Assembly: GCF_000613345.1 (NCBI RefSeq)
Contig: NZ_BAIS01000004.1
Span: 1-64,000, forward strand
Length of the DNA stretch: 64,000 nucleotides
Origin: Prevotella disiens JCM 6334 = ATCC 29426
GTDB lineage: Bacteria > Bacteroidota > Bacteroidia > Bacteroidales > Bacteroidaceae
Direction: 5' to 3'
Under the pieces are notes generated by a model, which saw nothing but the letters and a program-made list of their open reading frames with translations, was not told the origin of the DNA and made no database searches. Below are positions 1 to 9,606 of this stretch, piece after piece. How positions within the stretch are numbered: position 1 is the stretch's first letter; every line of letters begins with the position of its first letter. The translations under genes were made by a program, and so were the position numbers.

Positions 1-35
1 CAGTAAACACTAACTAAATATTAAAGGGTTAGATA

Positions 36-1890
36 GATGGTTTTGCTAATGCAAAGATACTAATTTTAAAGCAAATCACAACATGATGAAGCAACAACAG
101 AATTTGATGCGGATGGTTTTGCTAATGCAAAGATACTAATTTTAAAGCAAATCACAACTTTATGTTAAGTGTCGTAAATGTAAGTCAGATGGTTTTGCTA
201 ATGCAAAGATACTAATTTTAAAGCAAATCACAACTTAATCATTGTAAGTCCTTGAAATGGTAAAGATGGTTTTGCTAATGCAAAGATACTAATTTTAAAG
301 CAAATCACAACTTAGCTGGCATTGGTTTTCAGAACGCAGCAGATGGTTTTGCTAATGCAAAGATACTAATTTTAAAGCAAATCACAACATATAAGTTATT
401 CGCTTGCATCGCTCGCCCGATGGTTTTGCTAATGCAAAGATACTAATTTTAAAGCAAATCACAACGAGTTTTTTGCATTATAATTTATAAAAATAGATGG
501 TTTTGCTAATGCAAAGATACTAATTTTAAAGCAAATCACAACTAGCTCCTTATACATAAGCTGTACCTTTCTGATGGTTTTGCTAATGCAAAGATACTAA
601 TTTTAAAGCAAATCACAACTTACTTGTGCGTTTCAAGGATATTGCTTATGATGGTTTTGCTAATGCAAAGATACTAATTTTAAAGCAAATCACAACTGCT
701 GGTCGTCGGGTATATATGCCCAAAATGATGGTTTTGCTAATGCAAAGATACTAATTTTAAAGCAAATCACAACCGGGAAACCTTCACAGCGACTAGCACC
801 TCTGATGGTTTTGCTAATGCAAAGATACTAATTTTAAAGCAAATCACAACTGGGAAGCCTTGACACAAAAACAATTCATGATGGTTTTGCTAATGCAAAG
901 ATACTAATTTTAAAGCAAATCACAACAAATGGACTGGAAGTATCCAGCCGAAGTTAGATGGTTTTGCTAATGCAAAGATACTAATTTTAAAGCAAATCAC
1001 AACTCAAGCTGGAGTTCCACTCGATGCGATGAGGATGGTTTTGCTAATGCAAAGATACTAATTTTAAAGCAAATCACAACGCCTCCGACAAAACACTGAC
1101 AATCCTCGCAGATGGTTTTGCTAATGCAAAGATACTAATTTTAAAGCAAATCACAACGGAAAGAGTGTGGTTATTACCCCCGCTTAAGATGGTTTTGCTA
1201 ATGCAAAGATACTAATTTTAAAGCAAATCACAACACCCTGACGATAAACCTATAAATGCCTTTAGATGGTTTTGCTAATGCAAAGATACTAATTTTAAAG
1301 CAAATCACAACTGCAGTCGGTAAGGTTAGCTGCGAATTTCTGATGGTTTTGCTAATGCAAAGATACTAATTTTAAAGCAAATCACAACCCACTCTATATC
1401 CACTGTGATTTACTTTTAGATGGTTTTGCTAATGCAAAGATACTAATTTTAAAGCAAATCACAACAATTAAAAGCGTTGAAAGAGCAACAAGACAGATGG
1501 TTTTGCTAATGCAAAGATACTAATTTTAAAGCAAATCACAACTTGAAACGCGCCAAACCAATAGCCGGAATAAGATGGTTTTGCTAATGCAAAGATACTA
1601 ATTTTAAAGCAAATCACAACTTAGACCTCCTTTTGCCGTTGCGGATATAGGATGGTTTTGCTAATGCAAAGATACTAATTTTAAAGCAAATCACAACACA
1701 TACACGCAGAACTCGAACGTGGCAAGCGATGGTTTTGCTAATGCAAAGATACTAATTTTAAAGCAAATCACAACCAAAGCAAATTGGAATAAAACTAAAC
1801 GCAGATGGTTTTGCTAATGCAAAGATACTAATTTTAAAGCAAATCACAACTGGGTAGGCAGGTTATATAATGAGTGTAAGGATGGTTTTG
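36..1890 (-). CRISPR. CRISPR array, left segment (24 full repeats plus first 10 bp of a split repeat)
   Basis: Direct repeats of 47 bp (plus-strand start GATGGTTTTGCTAATGC, end AAAGCAAATCACAAC) recur every 76-78 bp with unique 29-31 bp spacers. Full repeats begin at 36, 112, 188, 265, 342, 419, 496, 573, 650, 727, 804, 880, 957, 1034, 1111, 1188, 1265, 1342, 1419, 1496, 1574, 1651, 1728 and 1804. A 25th starts at 1881 and is cut after 10 bp by the ICE. Repeats are essentially invariant. Read on the minus strand the repeat begins GTTGTGATTTGC, the usual orientation of type II-C repeats, so crRNAs are inferred to run leftwards. Repeat length and form fit Bacteroidetes type II-C systems, but cas9/cas1/cas2 and tracrRNA are not in the window. 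Bases 1-35 do not end a preceding repeat and are taken as array flank. Confidence 0.98.
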
Positions 1891-1905
1891 TGTCTGCAAA
1901 GTTAC
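1881..1905 (-). other. ICE left attachment junction
   Basis: Read on the minus strand the junction is GTAACTTTGC (ICE core), AGACA (5-bp coupling sequence), then CAAAACCATC (last 10 bp of the CRISPR repeat). An intact repeat reads GTATCTTTGC, ATTAG, CAAAACCATC. The core matches the CTnDOT-family consensus GTANNTTTGC. The left junction therefore carries the ICE coupling sequence and the ICE core. Confidence 0.9.
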
Positions 1906-2223
1906 TACAAAAAAGTGAAATGCGGAAAGATATAGTGATAGAATTGAGTTACAAGGGTTTTGGTTGAAGTGGCGATAATCCGTGAAGCATTACAATCCCT
2001 GCCGAAGCCAAATCCTGACGCCGCTACGTTACTTGTTCGTAACCATGCCCGAAAATGCGACAAACGGGTACGAATAGCGAAACAAGGCTCTAAGGAATAG
2101 TGAGTTATCCATAACTCATGCGAAAAATCAGGTTACGGAAAAAGATTGCGCCGTTCCTCCCCGTTTTGCGTACCAACACCGGACTCTTCACCAACTAATT
2201 TTGAAACCCAAAAATTAAGGACA
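1891..2223. other. ICE left end, non-coding, with candidate integrase arm sites
   Basis: There is no gene in these 333 bp. The heptamer GGTTACG or its complement CGTAACC occurs at 2038-2044 and 2131-2137, with a related GTTAC at 2028-2032. The same heptamer occurs twice near the right end (55439-55445, 55486-55492). Repeats at both termini are where IntDOT-type integrases bind with their N-terminal domain, so these are candidate arm-type sites. A palindrome at 2101-2118 is listed separately. Confidence 0.5.
2101..2118. promoter_or_regulatory. perfect inverted repeat upstream of int
   Basis: TGAGTTAT-CC-ATAACTCA has 8-bp perfect arms around a 2-bp centre, 106 bp before the integrase start codon and 12 bp from a candidate arm site. 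There is no T-run, so it is not a terminator. It could be an operator or an excisionase/integrase accessory site. Confidence 0.4.
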
Positions 2224-5200
2224 ATGAAGAGTACATTTTCAGTAATCTACTACCTCAAGCGTCAGGTAGTGAAAAAGGACGGGACAGTTCCCGTCATGGG
2301 ACGCATCACGGTGGACGGCAGCCAGACGCAGTTCAGCTGCAAACTGACTGTCGATCCGAAACTGTGGGACACCAAAGGTGGACGTGTCACGGGCAGAAGC
2401 ACGGCGGCACTCGAAACGAACCGTATGCTTGACAAGATGCGGGTACGCATCAACAGGCATTATCAGGAAATCATGGAGCGTGACAACTTCGTCACGGCGG
2501 AGAAGGTGAAGAACGCCTTTCTCGGACTGGAACACCGCTACCACACGCTGATGCAGGTGTTCCGCCAGCACAACGAGGACTACGAGAAGCAGGTGGAGGC
2601 AGGCATGAAAGCCAAAGGCACGCTGCTGAAGTACCGCACCGTTTACAAGCACATGCAAGAGTTCCTCGACATCCGCTACCATGTGAAGGACATCGCCCTA
2701 AAAGAGCTTACCCCGGCTTTCATCTCCGACTTCGAGATGTTCCTGCGCACGGACAAGCACTGCTGCACCAATACCGTGTGGCTGTACGTCTGCCCGTTAC
2801 GGACGATGGTATTCATCGCCATCAACAACGAGTGGCTGACGCGCGACCCGTTCCGCGAGTATGAAATCAAGAAGGAGGAAACAACACGCAGTTTCCTGAC
2901 CAAAGATGAGATCCGCCTGCTGATGGAGGGGAAACTGAAAAACGCCAAACAGGAATTGTACCGCGACCTCTACCTGTTCTGCGCCTTCACGGGGCTGTCG
3001 TTCGCGGATATGCGCAACCTTACGGAAGAGAATATCCGCACCTACTTCGACGAACACGAGTGGATAAACATCAACCGCCAGAAAACGGGCGTGGTGTCCA
3101 ACATCCGCCTGCTCGACATCGCCAACCGCATAATCGGCAAATACCGGGGACTGTGCGGGGACGGCAGGATATTTCCCGTTCCGCATTATAACACGTGCCT
3201 TGCCGGTATCCGTGCCGTCGCCAAGCGTTGCGGCATCACCAAGCATATCACGTGGCATCAGAGCCGCCACACGGCAGCCACGACGATATTCCTCTCCAAC
3301 GGTGTTCCCATCGAAACGGTCAGCTCCATGCTCGGACACAAGAGCATAAAGACGACGCAGATTTACGCAAGTGCGCCCAGATTGGTCGCTTGATAAATAC
3401 TTCTGTAGTAAGAAGTTAGGATTGGGTTCAATATAATCCTATCGTCAATCAGCTTATCCGACGGGGAAACCTAACGGGGAGTGTAGCATGCTGATTAAAG
3501 CCCTGAGTCTACTAATAGCCAAGTAGCGACTGAAGGGCAAGACGAAACGACATATATAAGGATGAAGCCTTGATTGGTTGAACGATAGTTCGGTGGTACC
3601 ACATCTTGCAATAGCGGAAGGCTTTTATATACGCTATTTCATAGTACTCTGGCTATTTTGTGCGTTAGTGCAGAGCATTAAGAACCGACTATGACACAGC
3701 CGCAATAAGCGGACAAGAACGAAAGTCGCATCCGACAATATGTCACGCTAATAGTTATCAAGTGAAACTAACTGGGGATTGCCTAAGTCAGAACGCCTCA
3801 AAGGCTATGAGAGCTGGTCTCTGAATATCTGATATGGCAACGGAGTTCCCATAGTAGTCCGAGCAAGTTAACGGCTTGTACATGGCGAAGGGGAACAGTC
3901 CATAACTTTAGTACAAACAAAGGAAAACGTGAGAGACGTATGAGAAATCCCGAGCAAGTATTAAACATTTTAGCTGAACACAGCAACGAGTCAGGTTACA
4001 AATACGAACGACTCTATCGTATTCTGTTCAATGAGCAGATGTTCTTAGTCGCATATCAGCGCATTCATGCAAAACCAGGCAATATGACACCCGGTACTGA
4101 TGGACAGACGGAGGACGGCATGAGCATTGACAAGATACACGCATTAATAGACAGTCTCAAAAGCGAAGTCTATAGCCTAAACCGGCAAAGAGGGTTTACA
4201 TACCGAAGAAGAGCGGAAAGTTACGTCCGCTCGGTATCCCTACGTTTGCAGATAAATTAGTGCAAGAGGTAGTGAGAATGGTTCTCGAAGCCATATACGA
4301 AGGATATTTTGAACGGACTTCACATGGTTTCAGACCACACAAAAGCTGCCACACGGTACTTAAGAGTCTACAGAATAATTTCAACGGAACAAAGTGGTTC
4401 ATTGAGGGAGACATAAAAGGTTTCTTTGACAATATCAACCATGGCGTGATGATAGAAATTCTGAGGGAACGCATATCTGACGAGCGTTTCCTTCGGTTAA
4501 TACGTAAATTTCTCAACGCTGGATATTTGGAAGAATGGCACTTCAATAGAACTTATTCGGGTACGCCTCAAGGTGGAATTATCAGTCCAATACTGGCTAA
4601 TATCTACTTGGACAAGTTCGATAAGTATATGAAGAAGTATGCACAAGATTTCCATAAGGGTAAAGTTAGACACCGCAACAAGGATATCGGCAGACTGAAC
4701 AATCGAGTTCACTATCTAAAGAAGAGAATGAAGGAGGTGACGAACGTTGATAAATTGGAAGCAATGCGAGAGGAAGTTCGTAATAAGCAACAGCAAATAC
4801 TGACTATGCCGAGCGGTAACGATATGGATGAGAATTTCCGTAGATTGAATTATGTACGCTACGCTGATGATTTCCTTATAGGGGTCATTGGAAATAAAGC
4901 AGAGTGCGAGAAAATCAAGGCGGATGTTACACAATTTATGCAAGAAAAGCTAAAGTTGGAGATGTCGCAAGAAAAGACCTTGATAACCAACGCACAAGAC
5001 AGTGCAAAATTTCTCGGCTATGAAATATCAGTCCGTAAAGATTACACAACGCAGAAAAATGCAAGAGGAGAAACTCGTAGACATCGTAATGGTAATGTGA
5101 TACTACACGTATCACGAGAAGTAATAAAGAAGAAGCTACTGAGTCTTGAAGCCATGAATGTGAAAACACGAAATGGCAAAGAAGTGTGGAGTTCTAAAGG

Positions 5201-5949
5201 TAGAACATACCTGATAGACAATGAGCCACAAGATATAGTAGCACGTTTCAACACAGAAATCAGAGGATTCTACAACTACTACTCCATTGCAAACAATGCA
5301 TCGGCACTTGGACGTTCATTTGGATGTATCATGAGGTTCAGTATGCTAAAGACATTTGCGCAAAAACTTAACAGTTCCGTCAGAACCATAACAAACAAGT
5401 ATCGTGAAGATGATAAATTTGTGGTGTGGTATACGGACAAGAAAGGCGAACGCAAACCAAGGGTGTTTTACAATGAGGGCTTTAAGCGTATTACCGACTT
5501 GGGAACTCAAAAATGTGATAACTTGCCCTACCTGTTCAACACTCCATCTATGAGTCTGGTCGAAAGACTGACTGCAAATAAGTGTGAGTTGTGCGGAAAA
5601 GAAGGAAATGTTGTGTCACACCACGTCAGGAAACTCTCAGAATTAAGAGGCAAAACCGAATGGGAACGTAAAATGCTCAAAATGCATAGAAAATCTTTAA
5701 TCGTCTGTGCAGAATGTCATAACATGATTCATGCGGAGAATAGCTAAAATGCCGTTATGGGCGGAGAGCCGTATACATGGAGACGTGTACGTACGGTTCG
5801 GAGGCAGGCTGTCGGAAACCTACCACCGTAAGGTGGCATGGCGCCGACAGCCGAGCCTACAGATAACCAAAGAGAAGCTCAATCAGGACATGGAGAACCT
5901 TGCCGCAAGATTGAACGGCGTCGAGGAATTTGCAGGTTGCACCATCTAA
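2224..5949 (+). CDS. intDOT-like: IntDOT-family tyrosine recombinase, interrupted by a group II intron
   Basis: This is the site-specific recombinase that integrates and excises the ICE. The coding sequence is 2224-3370 joined to 5861-5949, giving 411 residues, the length I recall for IntDOT. The catalytic domain shows H345 and R348 (WHQSRHT), the LGHKS box and tyrosine 381 in QIYA. Residue 259, in TGLSFAD, is serine where most family members have the first catalytic arginine; this substitution is a known mark of IntDOT. The intron splits codon 383 after its first base. If unspliced, the protein reads seven foreign residues after A382+1 and stops at 3393, losing the last 29 residues. The ATG at 2224 is preferred over an upstream in-frame start at 2146 because homology begins with MKSTFSVIYY. 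Confidence 0.9.
3371..5860 (+). mobile_element. group II intron with internal reverse transcriptase, in the integrase gene
   Basis: The 2,490-bp element begins GTGCG at 3371 and ends in AC at 5860, the expected group II boundaries. Domain V is the 34-nt hairpin at 5766-5799 (GAGCCGTA...TACGGTTC). Domain VI follows, with a 9-bp base stem GGCTGTCGG (5807-5815) with CCGACAGCC (5844-5852) and an outer GGC/GCC pairing (5803-5805 with 5855-5857) that leaves A5854 bulged 7 nt from the 3' end, the right place for the branch point. Removing 3371-5860 joins GCA-A to AG-ATA and restores the integrase frame exactly. About 570 nt of ribozyme domains precede the ORF. Orientation matches the host gene, so splicing could restore the integrase. 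Confidence 0.95.
3940..5747 (+). pseudogene. ltrA-like: group II intron reverse transcriptase/maturase with HNH endonuclease (frameshifted)
   Basis: This intron-encoded protein supports splicing and mobility. Frame one runs from 3940 (MRNPEQVLN) to about 4190. The continuing frame, from about 4195, encodes YIPKKSGKLRPLGIP, the RT core with YADD (YADDFLIG), maturase domain X and a C-terminal HNH domain (CELCGKEG, HHVRKL, CAECHNMIH). The break lies at GGG 4192-4194 and is cured by one extra G, giving 602 residues. Everything after the break is intact and uses no stop codon, so either a consensus error or a recent mutation is likely. If real, the intron depends on a maturase supplied in trans, and integrase splicing could fail. 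Confidence 0.88.
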
Positions 5950-5960
5950 AAAGAAAAGCC

Positions 5961-6323
5961 ATGAAACGTGACACAATCATCATCGAGGACAAGGCAGTCA
6001 GCGTAACCGGTAACGACGTGTGGATGACCGCCACCGAAATAGCCGGATTGTTCCATACGACCGTCCCGGCAGTGAACGCCGCCATCAGAGCCGTCCGCAA
6101 GTCGGACGTGCTGAACGACTACGAGGTGTGCCGCTACATGCAGCTTGAAAACGGGCTGCACGCGGACGTGTACGCCCTTGAAATCATCATCCCGGTCGCT
6201 TTCAGGGTGAATACCTACAACACCCACCTGTTCCGCACATGGCTGGTGGGAAAGGCACTCTCACAAGAGAAACGGCAGACATACGTGATGTTCATACAGA
6301 ACGGAAAAGCCGGGTATTGCTGA
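5961..6323 (+). CDS. small RhuM-like protein
   Basis: 120 residues, beginning 11 bp after the integrase stop. The N-terminus (VWMTATEIAGLFHTTVPAVNAAI) looks like the HTH-like start of RhuM/KilA-N-type proteins. The middle (YALEIIIPVAFRVNTYNTHLFRTWL) resembles the RhuM signature in which a hydrophobic segment precedes R-V-x(n)-F-R-x-W. The role is unknown; DNA binding is inferred from the N-terminal half. It probably shares the integrase transcript, so intron splicing may also affect its expression. A terminator follows at 6345. Confidence 0.6.
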   Translation: MKRDTIIIEDKAVSVTGNDVWMTATEIAGLFHTTVPAVNAAIRAVRKSDVLNDYEVCRYMQLENGLHADVYALEIIIPVAFRVNTYNTHLFRTWLVGKALSQEKRQTYVMFIQNGKAGYC

Positions 6324-6344
6324 TTGCACATACCCCATAAGACA

Positions 6345-6384
6345 AGTAAACGGGTAGCACCACAAAAGGTGTCACCCGTTTACT
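6345..6384. terminator. bidirectional intrinsic terminator
   Basis: The arms AGTAAACGGGTAGCACC and GGTGTCACCCGTTTACT pair almost perfectly around ACAAAA and are followed by T5. It lies between convergent genes ending at 6323 (plus) and 6401 (minus). Confidence 0.85.
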
Positions 6385-6400
6385 TTTTCATGAAACCGCC

Positions 6401-6706
6401 TCACTCCAGCGGCTTGCGGTAGTTCGCTTCCAGTACCCCGCGCAGCCCCGTTTCCGGGTAAAGCACCTTCCCTCCCAAAAGTATGAAGGGCAACACGCGG
6501 TTGTTGCGGTATTCCTGCAAGGTGCGCCGGCTCACACGGAGCAGTTCCGACACCTCGCCGTCCGTCAGGTAACGTTCCCCGTCCAGCGGAGGACGGTAGC
6601 TTTCCAGAAATGCGGACAGCCATTTCGAGCCTTTGCGCATATCCTGCACCACAGAGGCTATCGGCTCGTCTTCCATCGTAAAAACATCGTTGTTCTCGTT
6701 CATCAT
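6401..6706 (-). CDS. MerR/excisionase-type helix-turn-helix protein
   Basis: 101 residues from the first of two adjacent ATGs (6706, 6703). The C-terminal half holds an excisionase-type winged HTH: YLTDGEVSELLRVSRRTLQEY, then NNRVLPFILLGGKVLYPE, the usual recognition helix plus wing. The N-terminus is acidic and unmatched. It is the second gene of a minus-strand pair; the first ends at 6738. Such small HTH proteins near CTn integrases act as recombination directionality factors or regulators. Which applies here is not shown. Confidence 0.75.
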   Translation of the reverse strand: MMNENNDVFTMEDEPIASVVQDMRKGSKWLSAFLESYRPPLDGERYLTDGEVSELLRVSRRTLQEYRNNRVLPFILLGGKVLYPETGLRGVLEANYRKPLE

Positions 6707-6737
6707 AACTTCGGATTCAGTGGGTGAATAAATCAAA

Positions 6738-7037
6738 TCATCTGCCGTGCGGATAGAGCGTGCCGACAAGCGGTATCAGCCGCTTCACCTCCTCTGGCTT
6801 GTAATAGAACCTGCGGTTTATCTGCGAGTAGCCGATAAGCCGCCTGTCACGCAGCGTCTGCAACGTGCGCGGGCTTATTCTCAACTGCCCGCAGACCTCC
6901 TCGCCCGTGAGCCATCTTTCCATGCGCCCCGTGTCGCTTTTGCGCCTCAGGGCGGCGACCTTCTCCGAGAGTGCGCCGAATGCCGCCACCATCATCTCGA
7001 AAGTCTTTTTCTCGATAGATACTATTTCCATATTCAT
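6738..7037 (-). CDS. MerR/excisionase-type helix-turn-helix protein
   Basis: 99 residues. Start 7037 (MNMEIVSIEKK) is preferred over an in-frame ATG at 7079 because the -7-like box TACCTTTG (minus strand, 7056-7063) lies between them. The HTH is WLTGEEVCGQLRISPRTLQTLRDRR followed by the wing LIGYSQINRRFYYK. The first 35 residues are probably helical (MMVAAFGALSEKVAALRRK). It is the first gene of a minus-strand pair, divergent from the excision operon at 7239, so it could regulate that shared intergenic region. Confidence 0.75.
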   Translation of the reverse strand: MNMEIVSIEKKTFEMMVAAFGALSEKVAALRRKSDTGRMERWLTGEEVCGQLRISPRTLQTLRDRRLIGYSQINRRFYYKPEEVKRLIPLVGTLYPHGR

Positions 7038-7155
7038 GTCATTTAGAGTTTGCCGCAAAGGTAACGAAACGGCATACAAGACGTATCGTTTTCCGCTGAA
7101 AGGCTGCCTGTTGCGCCGTTTGACCGGGTTACGGAGCCATCTTCCGCAAAAATCT

Positions 7156-7170
7156 TACGTGAGTCACGTA
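7156..7170. promoter_or_regulatory. palindrome upstream of the excision operon
   Basis: TACGTGA-G-TCACGTA is a perfect 7+1+7 palindrome, 69 bp upstream of the xis2c-like start (7239). A weak -7-like GAATTTTG lies at 7203-7210 with no good -33 element, as expected of an activator-dependent promoter. In CTnDOT the activator RteC binds an inverted repeat upstream of the xis2c promoter. This palindrome is a candidate for that site, by position only. Confidence 0.45.
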
Positions 7171-7238
7171 GTGAGTTGTTAAAGCCCCTTTTGTTTATTG
7201 CCGAATTTTGTCGCAGAAACAAAAAGAAAGGACTGAAC

Positions 7239-7601
7239 ATGAAAGTGATAACAATGGAAAGTTCCGCCTACAAGGAGATGATGGCGCAGATTGCGAACAT
7301 CGCAGGGTACATCCGCGAGGCAAGGGACGAGAAGAAACGGAAGCGGGAAACCGAAGACAAGCTGCTTGACACGGCACAGGCGGCGAAGATGCTCAACGTG
7401 AGCAAGCGCACCATGCAGCGTATGCGCACCGACCACCGTATCGAGTATGTGGTGGTACGCGGAAGCTGCCGCTACCGCCTTTCCGAGATACTGCGGCTAT
7501 TGGAGGACAACACAGTAAGGAACGAGGAAGGGACAATAGACACCCTGTTCCACAACCACACGCTGCGCACGGGCGGCAAACCAAAAGGAAGGAGGACATA
7601 G
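7239..7601 (+). CDS. xis2c: Xis2c-like excision protein (HTH)
   Basis: 120 residues. The start at 7239 (MKVITMESSAYKEMM) follows an A-rich leader. The N-terminus is a charged, probably coiled helix (REARDEKKRKRETEDK). It is followed by an excisionase HTH (LLDTAQAAKMLNVSKRTMQRMRTDHRIEYVVVRGSCRYRLSEI) and a tail rich in K, G and R. It is the first gene of a tight plus-strand operon with two HTH genes, DUF3945 and topoisomerase III, the xis2c-xis2d-orf3-exc order of CTnDOT. There these proteins drive excision and also activate the tra operon. The symbol rests on gene order and fold, not alignment. Confidence 0.75.
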   Translation: MKVITMESSAYKEMMAQIANIAGYIREARDEKKRKRETEDKLLDTAQAAKMLNVSKRTMQRMRTDHRIEYVVVRGSCRYRLSEILRLLEDNTVRNEEGTIDTLFHNHTLRTGGKPKGRRT

Positions 7602-7604
7602 GTC

Positions 7605-7955
7605 ATGGAACTGCTCACACGAAACAACTTCGAGGGCTGGATGCAGAAGCTGATGGAACGGCTCGACCGTCAGGACGAACTGCTGCTGGCGATGAAGGCT
7701 GAGGGGAAACAGCCCACTATCACGGAAAGCATCCGCCTTTTCGACAATCAGGATTTGTGCATGTTGCTCCAGATAAGCAAACGCACCCTCCAACGCTACC
7801 GCAGCGTAGGCGCATTGCCCTACAAGACGCTGGGCAAGAAGACCTATTACAGCGAGGAGGACGTGCTGACATTCCTTTCCAACCATATCAAGGACTTCAA
7901 AAAGGAAGATATAGCCTTCTACAAGGCTCGTATCCATAATTTCTTTCATAAATAA
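7605..7955 (+). CDS. xis2d: Xis2d-like excision protein (HTH)
   Basis: 116 residues, starting 3 bp after the previous stop, so probably translationally coupled. The N-terminal helix (WMQKLMERLDRQDELLLAMKAEG) precedes an HTH (LFDNQDLCMLLQISKRTLQRYRSVGALPYKTLGKKTYYSEEDVLTF) and a basic C-terminal helix. In CTnDOT Xis2d is the small protein required with Exc and IntDOT for excision. The assignment follows operon position. Confidence 0.75.
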   Translation: MELLTRNNFEGWMQKLMERLDRQDELLLAMKAEGKQPTITESIRLFDNQDLCMLLQISKRTLQRYRSVGALPYKTLGKKTYYSEEDVLTFLSNHIKDFKKEDIAFYKARIHNFFHK

Positions 7956-7975
7956 CCCATTAAAACATTTTTCAG

Positions 7976-9546
7976 ATGGCAAAGAAAAAAGACGAAAAGG
8001 ACGTGCTGGTAGTCCGTGACGAGAAGACAGGCGAGATCAGCGTGGTAGCCGGGCTGAACGCGGACGGCACACCCAAGCGCACCCCCGCAAAAGCGGAGAA
8101 CGCGCAGAGTTTCCTGCAATTCGACCGACATGGCGACGTGCTGGACAACTTCTTCAAGAACTTCTTCCGGCAGTGCAAGGAACCCAGCCGCTTCGGTTTC
8201 TACCGCATTGCGGCAGACCAAGCTGAAAATCTCTTAGAGGTGATGAAGCAACTGCTGAAAGACCCCGAAGCGAACAAGGAGCTGCTCGCCCCTCACAAGG
8301 TGGACACCTCCGACTATGAGAAGAAGGTGCAGGAAGAGATGGCAGCACAACAGACAGAGAAACAAGAACCTCAAAAACAGGAGAACATGGAACAACGGAA
8401 AGAACAGCAACAGGACAAATCCGAACAGATGCAGGGCAAACGTGGCTACCAGCCATCGACGAGAGTAAAATCAACTGGCAGGAGCTGGAGGACAGATGGG
8501 GCGTAAAGCGGGACAACCTTGAAAAGTCCGGCGACCTTACGAAGATGCTCAACTATGGCAAGTCCGACTTGGTAAAGGTCAAACCGACCTTCGGCGGCGA
8601 ATCATTCGAGCTGGACGCCCGCCTCTCCTTCAAGAAGGACGGTGAGGGAAACATCAGCCTCGTGCCGCACTTCATCCGCAAGGAGCAGAAGCTGGATGAG
8701 TACAAGGAACACAAATTCTCCGACAATGACCGGAAGAACCTCCGCGAAACGGGCAATCTCGGTAGGGTCGTGGACATTGTGGACAGGGAAACGGGCGAGA
8801 TCATCCCCTCCTACATCAGCATCGACCGCAAGACGAATGAAATCACGGACATTCCGGCAAGCAGGGTGCGCATCCCGGAGCGCATCGGCAAGACGGAAAT
8901 CACCACGCAGGAGCGGGACATGCTCCGCGCCGGACTGCCCGTGCGCGACAAGCTCATCGAGCGCAACGACGGCAGAAAGTTCGTCACCACCCTGCAAGTG
9001 AACGTGGAGCAGCGCGGCGTGGAGTTCGTGCCGGGAACCGGCAAGTCGCCCCGTACCGCACAGACACAGGAAACCAAAGGCGACACATCGAAAAGTCAGG
9101 CGCAGGGCGGGGAAAATGCCGCACAGACCAAGAAGGAGCAACGCCGCAACACGTGGACGAACGAGGACGGCAGCATCCGCCCCATCAGCAAATGGAGCGG
9201 CGTGAGCTTCACCGACCAGCAGAAAGCCGACTATGTGGCGGGTAAAGCCGTGAAGCTGGAGAACGTGACCGACAAGCAGGGCTTCCATGCCACGATGTAT
9301 ATCAAGTTCAACCCGGAGAAGGGACGCCCGTACCGCTACGACACGAACCCTGACAATGCACAGCAGGTTGCTCCGTCCAACGAGAGCCGCACGCAGGTGG
9401 CGGTGAACAACGATGGCAAGACCAACGAGGCTACAAAGAATCTGAGAGAGCCGTTGCAGAAAGGTCAGACCAACCCGAAGGACGCCCGCCAGCAACAGCA
9501 GCAGGAGAAGCCGCAGAAGAAAACGGGCAAGGGCATGAAAATGTAA
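7976..9546 (+). pseudogene. orf3: DUF3945 protein, CTnDOT orf3-type (frameshifted)
   Basis: The third gene of the excision operon. Frame one (MAKKKDEKDVLVVRDE...RGYQP) runs to about 8450. From there frame two continues IDESKINWQELEDRW and, without any stop, to QKKTGKGMKM at 9546. Adding one C at CC 8453-8454 gives 523 residues. The protein is polar with Q/E-rich linkers (residues about 115-155, and again near the C-terminus), contains the repeated SDLVKVKPTF / RKNLRETGNLG type DUF3945 segments, and has no signal or membrane segment. Its function in CTnDOT is unclear. The single-base break is probably a consensus error. Confidence 0.8.
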
Positions 9547-9606
9547 TCCCGTGTCCGCCACTGAATCCAAAATAAAATCCAAAGTATCAACAAAAAAGAA
9601 GAAGAC

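Noticed and set aside
1-35. A further spacer at the left edge of the window
   Set aside because: A 30-bp spacer would require the preceding repeat to end (ACAAC) at position 5, but bases 1-5 are CAGTA. More likely array flank.
3365-3670. EBS1-IBS1 pairing of the intron (IBS1 ACGCAA with TTGTGCGT near 3658)
   Set aside because: Only five of six bases pair; the true EBS1 cannot be fixed without folding domain I.
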